The notes below the pieces were generated by a model, which saw nothing but the letters and a program-made list of their open reading frames with translations, searched no databases and was not told the DNA's origin. From Buchnera aphidicola (Macrosiphum euphorbiae) (GTDB taxonomy: Bacteria > Pseudomonadota > Gammaproteobacteria > Enterobacterales > Enterobacteriaceae), in assembly GCF_005237295.1 (NCBI RefSeq), contig NZ_CP033006.1:581335-645334 (forward strand): a stretch of 64,000 bases of DNA, in the 5' to 3' direction. Positions 63,190-64,000 of the stretch are shown here, piece after piece. Both the position numbers and the translations under genes were made by a program. The first letter of the stretch is position 1; each line of letters opens with the position of its first letter.

Positions 63190-63777
63190 TTATTTTTTTA
63201 ATTCATTGATTTTCATATTAATAATCTCTTTAGATGCATTAGAATCTTCAATTAAAAAACTTTTTTTCCAACATTTTAGCGCTTGTTTTTTATTATTTTT
63301 CATAGCAAAAATATCACCTTTCATATTCTCAATTATATTATCCCAATTATGGTTATTAATTGTTTCGAGAATATCTATTGCTTCCTTGTTTTTGTTTGTT
63401 TGAATTTGTATTTTTGCCATATTTAATTTTAAAATATTTTTTAAATTTTCTTCTTTTGTATACTTCAAACTGTTTTTTAACTGAATATATGCTTTATCGA
63501 AATTTTTATATAGCACATATTTTTTAGCTAGAGATAAAGCTGTTAAGGTTCCATAAATGTTGTTATTTTTAATAATAAAATTTTCTACTTCATGTAAAAT
63601 TTTAACGTTTTTTTTATTTATTTTTTTTGTGATTTCTTCATATTTTAAAAGTTCTGAATTTTTTTTATTTATTACAAAAGGATATTTCCAATAAAATAAA
63701 ATAAAGCTGATAATAAGAAAAAATAAAATAAGAAAACCAATCTTTTTTTTCGATATGCCAAACATTTTTTTCTCCAT
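63190..63777 (-). CDS. yfgM: YfgM, membrane-anchored TPR-like protein
   Basis: Inner-membrane protein with a periplasmic tetratricopeptide-type domain; in E. coli it is an ancillary partner of the SecYEG translocon and PpiD. 195 aa (E. coli 206). One membrane helix at about residues 12-30 (GFLILFFLIISFILFYW), then NNIYGTLTALSLAKKYVLY, LKLNMAKIQIQTNKNKEAI and ASKEIINMKINEL, which align with E. coli in order. BamB, whose gene separates it from der in E. coli, is gone, so its role here is probably with secretion only. Confidence 0.88.
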   Translation of the reverse strand: MEKKMFGISKKKIGFLILFFLIISFILFYWKYPFVINKKNSELLKYEEITKKINKKNVKILHEVENFIIKNNNIYGTLTALSLAKKYVLYKNFDKAYIQLKNSLKYTKEENLKNILKLNMAKIQIQTNKNKEAIDILETINNHNWDNIIENMKGDIFAMKNNKKQALKCWKKSFLIEDSNASKEIINMKINELKK

Positions 63778-64000
63778 TAAATTTAAATGATTGTATTGTT
63801 AAATTTAATTTTTACCTAAAAAATATTTTTTTTTAATCATGAATGCAATAAGAACTTTTATAATCATGAATATTTAGTTTAATTTAGTCTAAAATAATAA
63901 CATATAAAAAAGTTATCCGTATGAAAATCACTGATTGTACACAGTTAGTTAATAGAATAAGTTCTTGTATAATCAATACTACAGACTACTTATCCACAGA
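63778..64000. other. Approach to the replication origin (oriC side of mnmG)
   Basis: AT-rich spacer to the right of yfgM. It contains a duplicated TAATCATGAAT (around 63834 and 63862), a TTATCCGTA at 63913 (two mismatches from a DnaA box) and a perfect DnaA box at 63990. In Buchnera the chromosome numbering starts at mnmG (gidA) next to the origin, and yfgM is expected at the far end, so the window appears to stop inside the oriC region. An open frame from ATG 63921 to the window end resembles nothing I know and is probably not a gene. Confidence 0.6.
63990..63998 (+). promoter_or_regulatory. DnaA box (TTATCCACA)
   Basis: Perfect match to the high-affinity E. coli DnaA box. Its surroundings, CAGACTACTTATCCACAGA, resemble the E. 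coli oriC R4 site context CAGAGTTATCCACAGTAGA. Such a GC-containing 9-mer is unlikely by chance in this AT-rich DNA. Confidence 0.7.

Noticed and set aside
63921..64000. Open frame from ATG 63921 to the window end as a new gene
   Set aside because: 27 codons only, no similarity I recognise, no ribosome site, and it runs over a perfect DnaA box in the expected oriC region.

Overview
The window is a very AT-rich, gene-dense piece of chromosome. Nearly every protein is closely related in order and sequence to an Escherichia coli protein, yet whole neighbouring genes are missing (uvrA beside ssb, priB, hfq/hflX, iscR/iscA/iscX, bamB, leuT). Long A/T homopolymers are common and regulators are absent. 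This is what a Buchnera aphidicola chromosome (obligate aphid endosymbiont, Gammaproteobacteria) looks like. The gene order prfC-ansA-nfuA ... rho-trxA-rep-ilvC-ilvD-iscSU-hscBA-fdx-der-yfgM fits the end of the Buchnera chromosome just before oriC/mnmG. A perfect DnaA box in the last bases supports that placement. I cannot name the strain; retention of mtlA/mtlD, sbcB, mutY and ynfM suggests one of the larger Buchnera genomes (inference).

Layout. 1-9.0 kb: partial prfC, ansA, nfuA, a clear bioH pseudogene, ssb, dnaB, gshB, ruvX, and yggS broken at a poly-A tract. 9.0-15.0 kb: hemW, trmB, mutY, yggX, murI, sbcB, yeeX. 15.0-18.6 kb: tRNA-Asn, tRNA-Ile2, pyrE, dut, cysQ and the ribosomal operon rpsF-rpsR-rplI. 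18.7-32.5 kb: a long minus-strand run rnr, purA, hflKC, miaA, mutL, mtlAD, pgi. 32.7-37.4 kb: orn, tRNA-Gly, amiB (frameshifted), rpmE, a miniature ftsN, hslVU. 37.6-46.7 kb: ibpA, fpr, epmA, coaD, a lineage-specific orphan split by a frameshift, rsmJ, pitA, ynfM, dapF. 46.9-49.4 kb: cyaY, hemC, hemD (frameshifted), and the tRNA operon Arg-His-Pro. 49.5-57.1 kb: rho, trxA, rep, ilvC, ilvD, tRNA-Trp. 57.3-63.8 kb: the reduced isc operon, der, yfgM and the approach to oriC.

How it works together. Symbiosis-related supply: ilvD/ilvC (valine and isoleucine), dapF (lysine and wall precursor), mtlA/mtlD and pgi (host sugar uptake and glycolysis), gshB. Fe-S, haem and redox: iscS, iscU, hscBA, fdx, cyaY, nfuA, yggX, fpr, hemC, hemD, hemW. 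Replication and repair: ssb, dnaB, rep, mutL, mutY, sbcB, dut. Protein quality control: hslVU, hflKC, ibpA. RNA processing and translation: rnr, orn, miaA, trmB, rsmJ, epmA, der and seven tRNAs.

No mobile element, CRISPR array, prophage or new gene cluster is visible. The most interesting signals are signs of decay: (1) four genes (yggS, amiB, the orphan, hemD) each broken by a single-base length change at a run of 9-10 A/T, which transcriptional slippage could partly repair; (2) an FtsN reduced to 83 residues that keeps only its anchor and the essential trigger peptide, next to an AmiB that has lost its AMIN domain; (3) a bioH pseudogene whose catalytic codons can still be read; (4) a thioredoxin with a CNPC active site; (5) an orphan protein with hexapeptide repeats.
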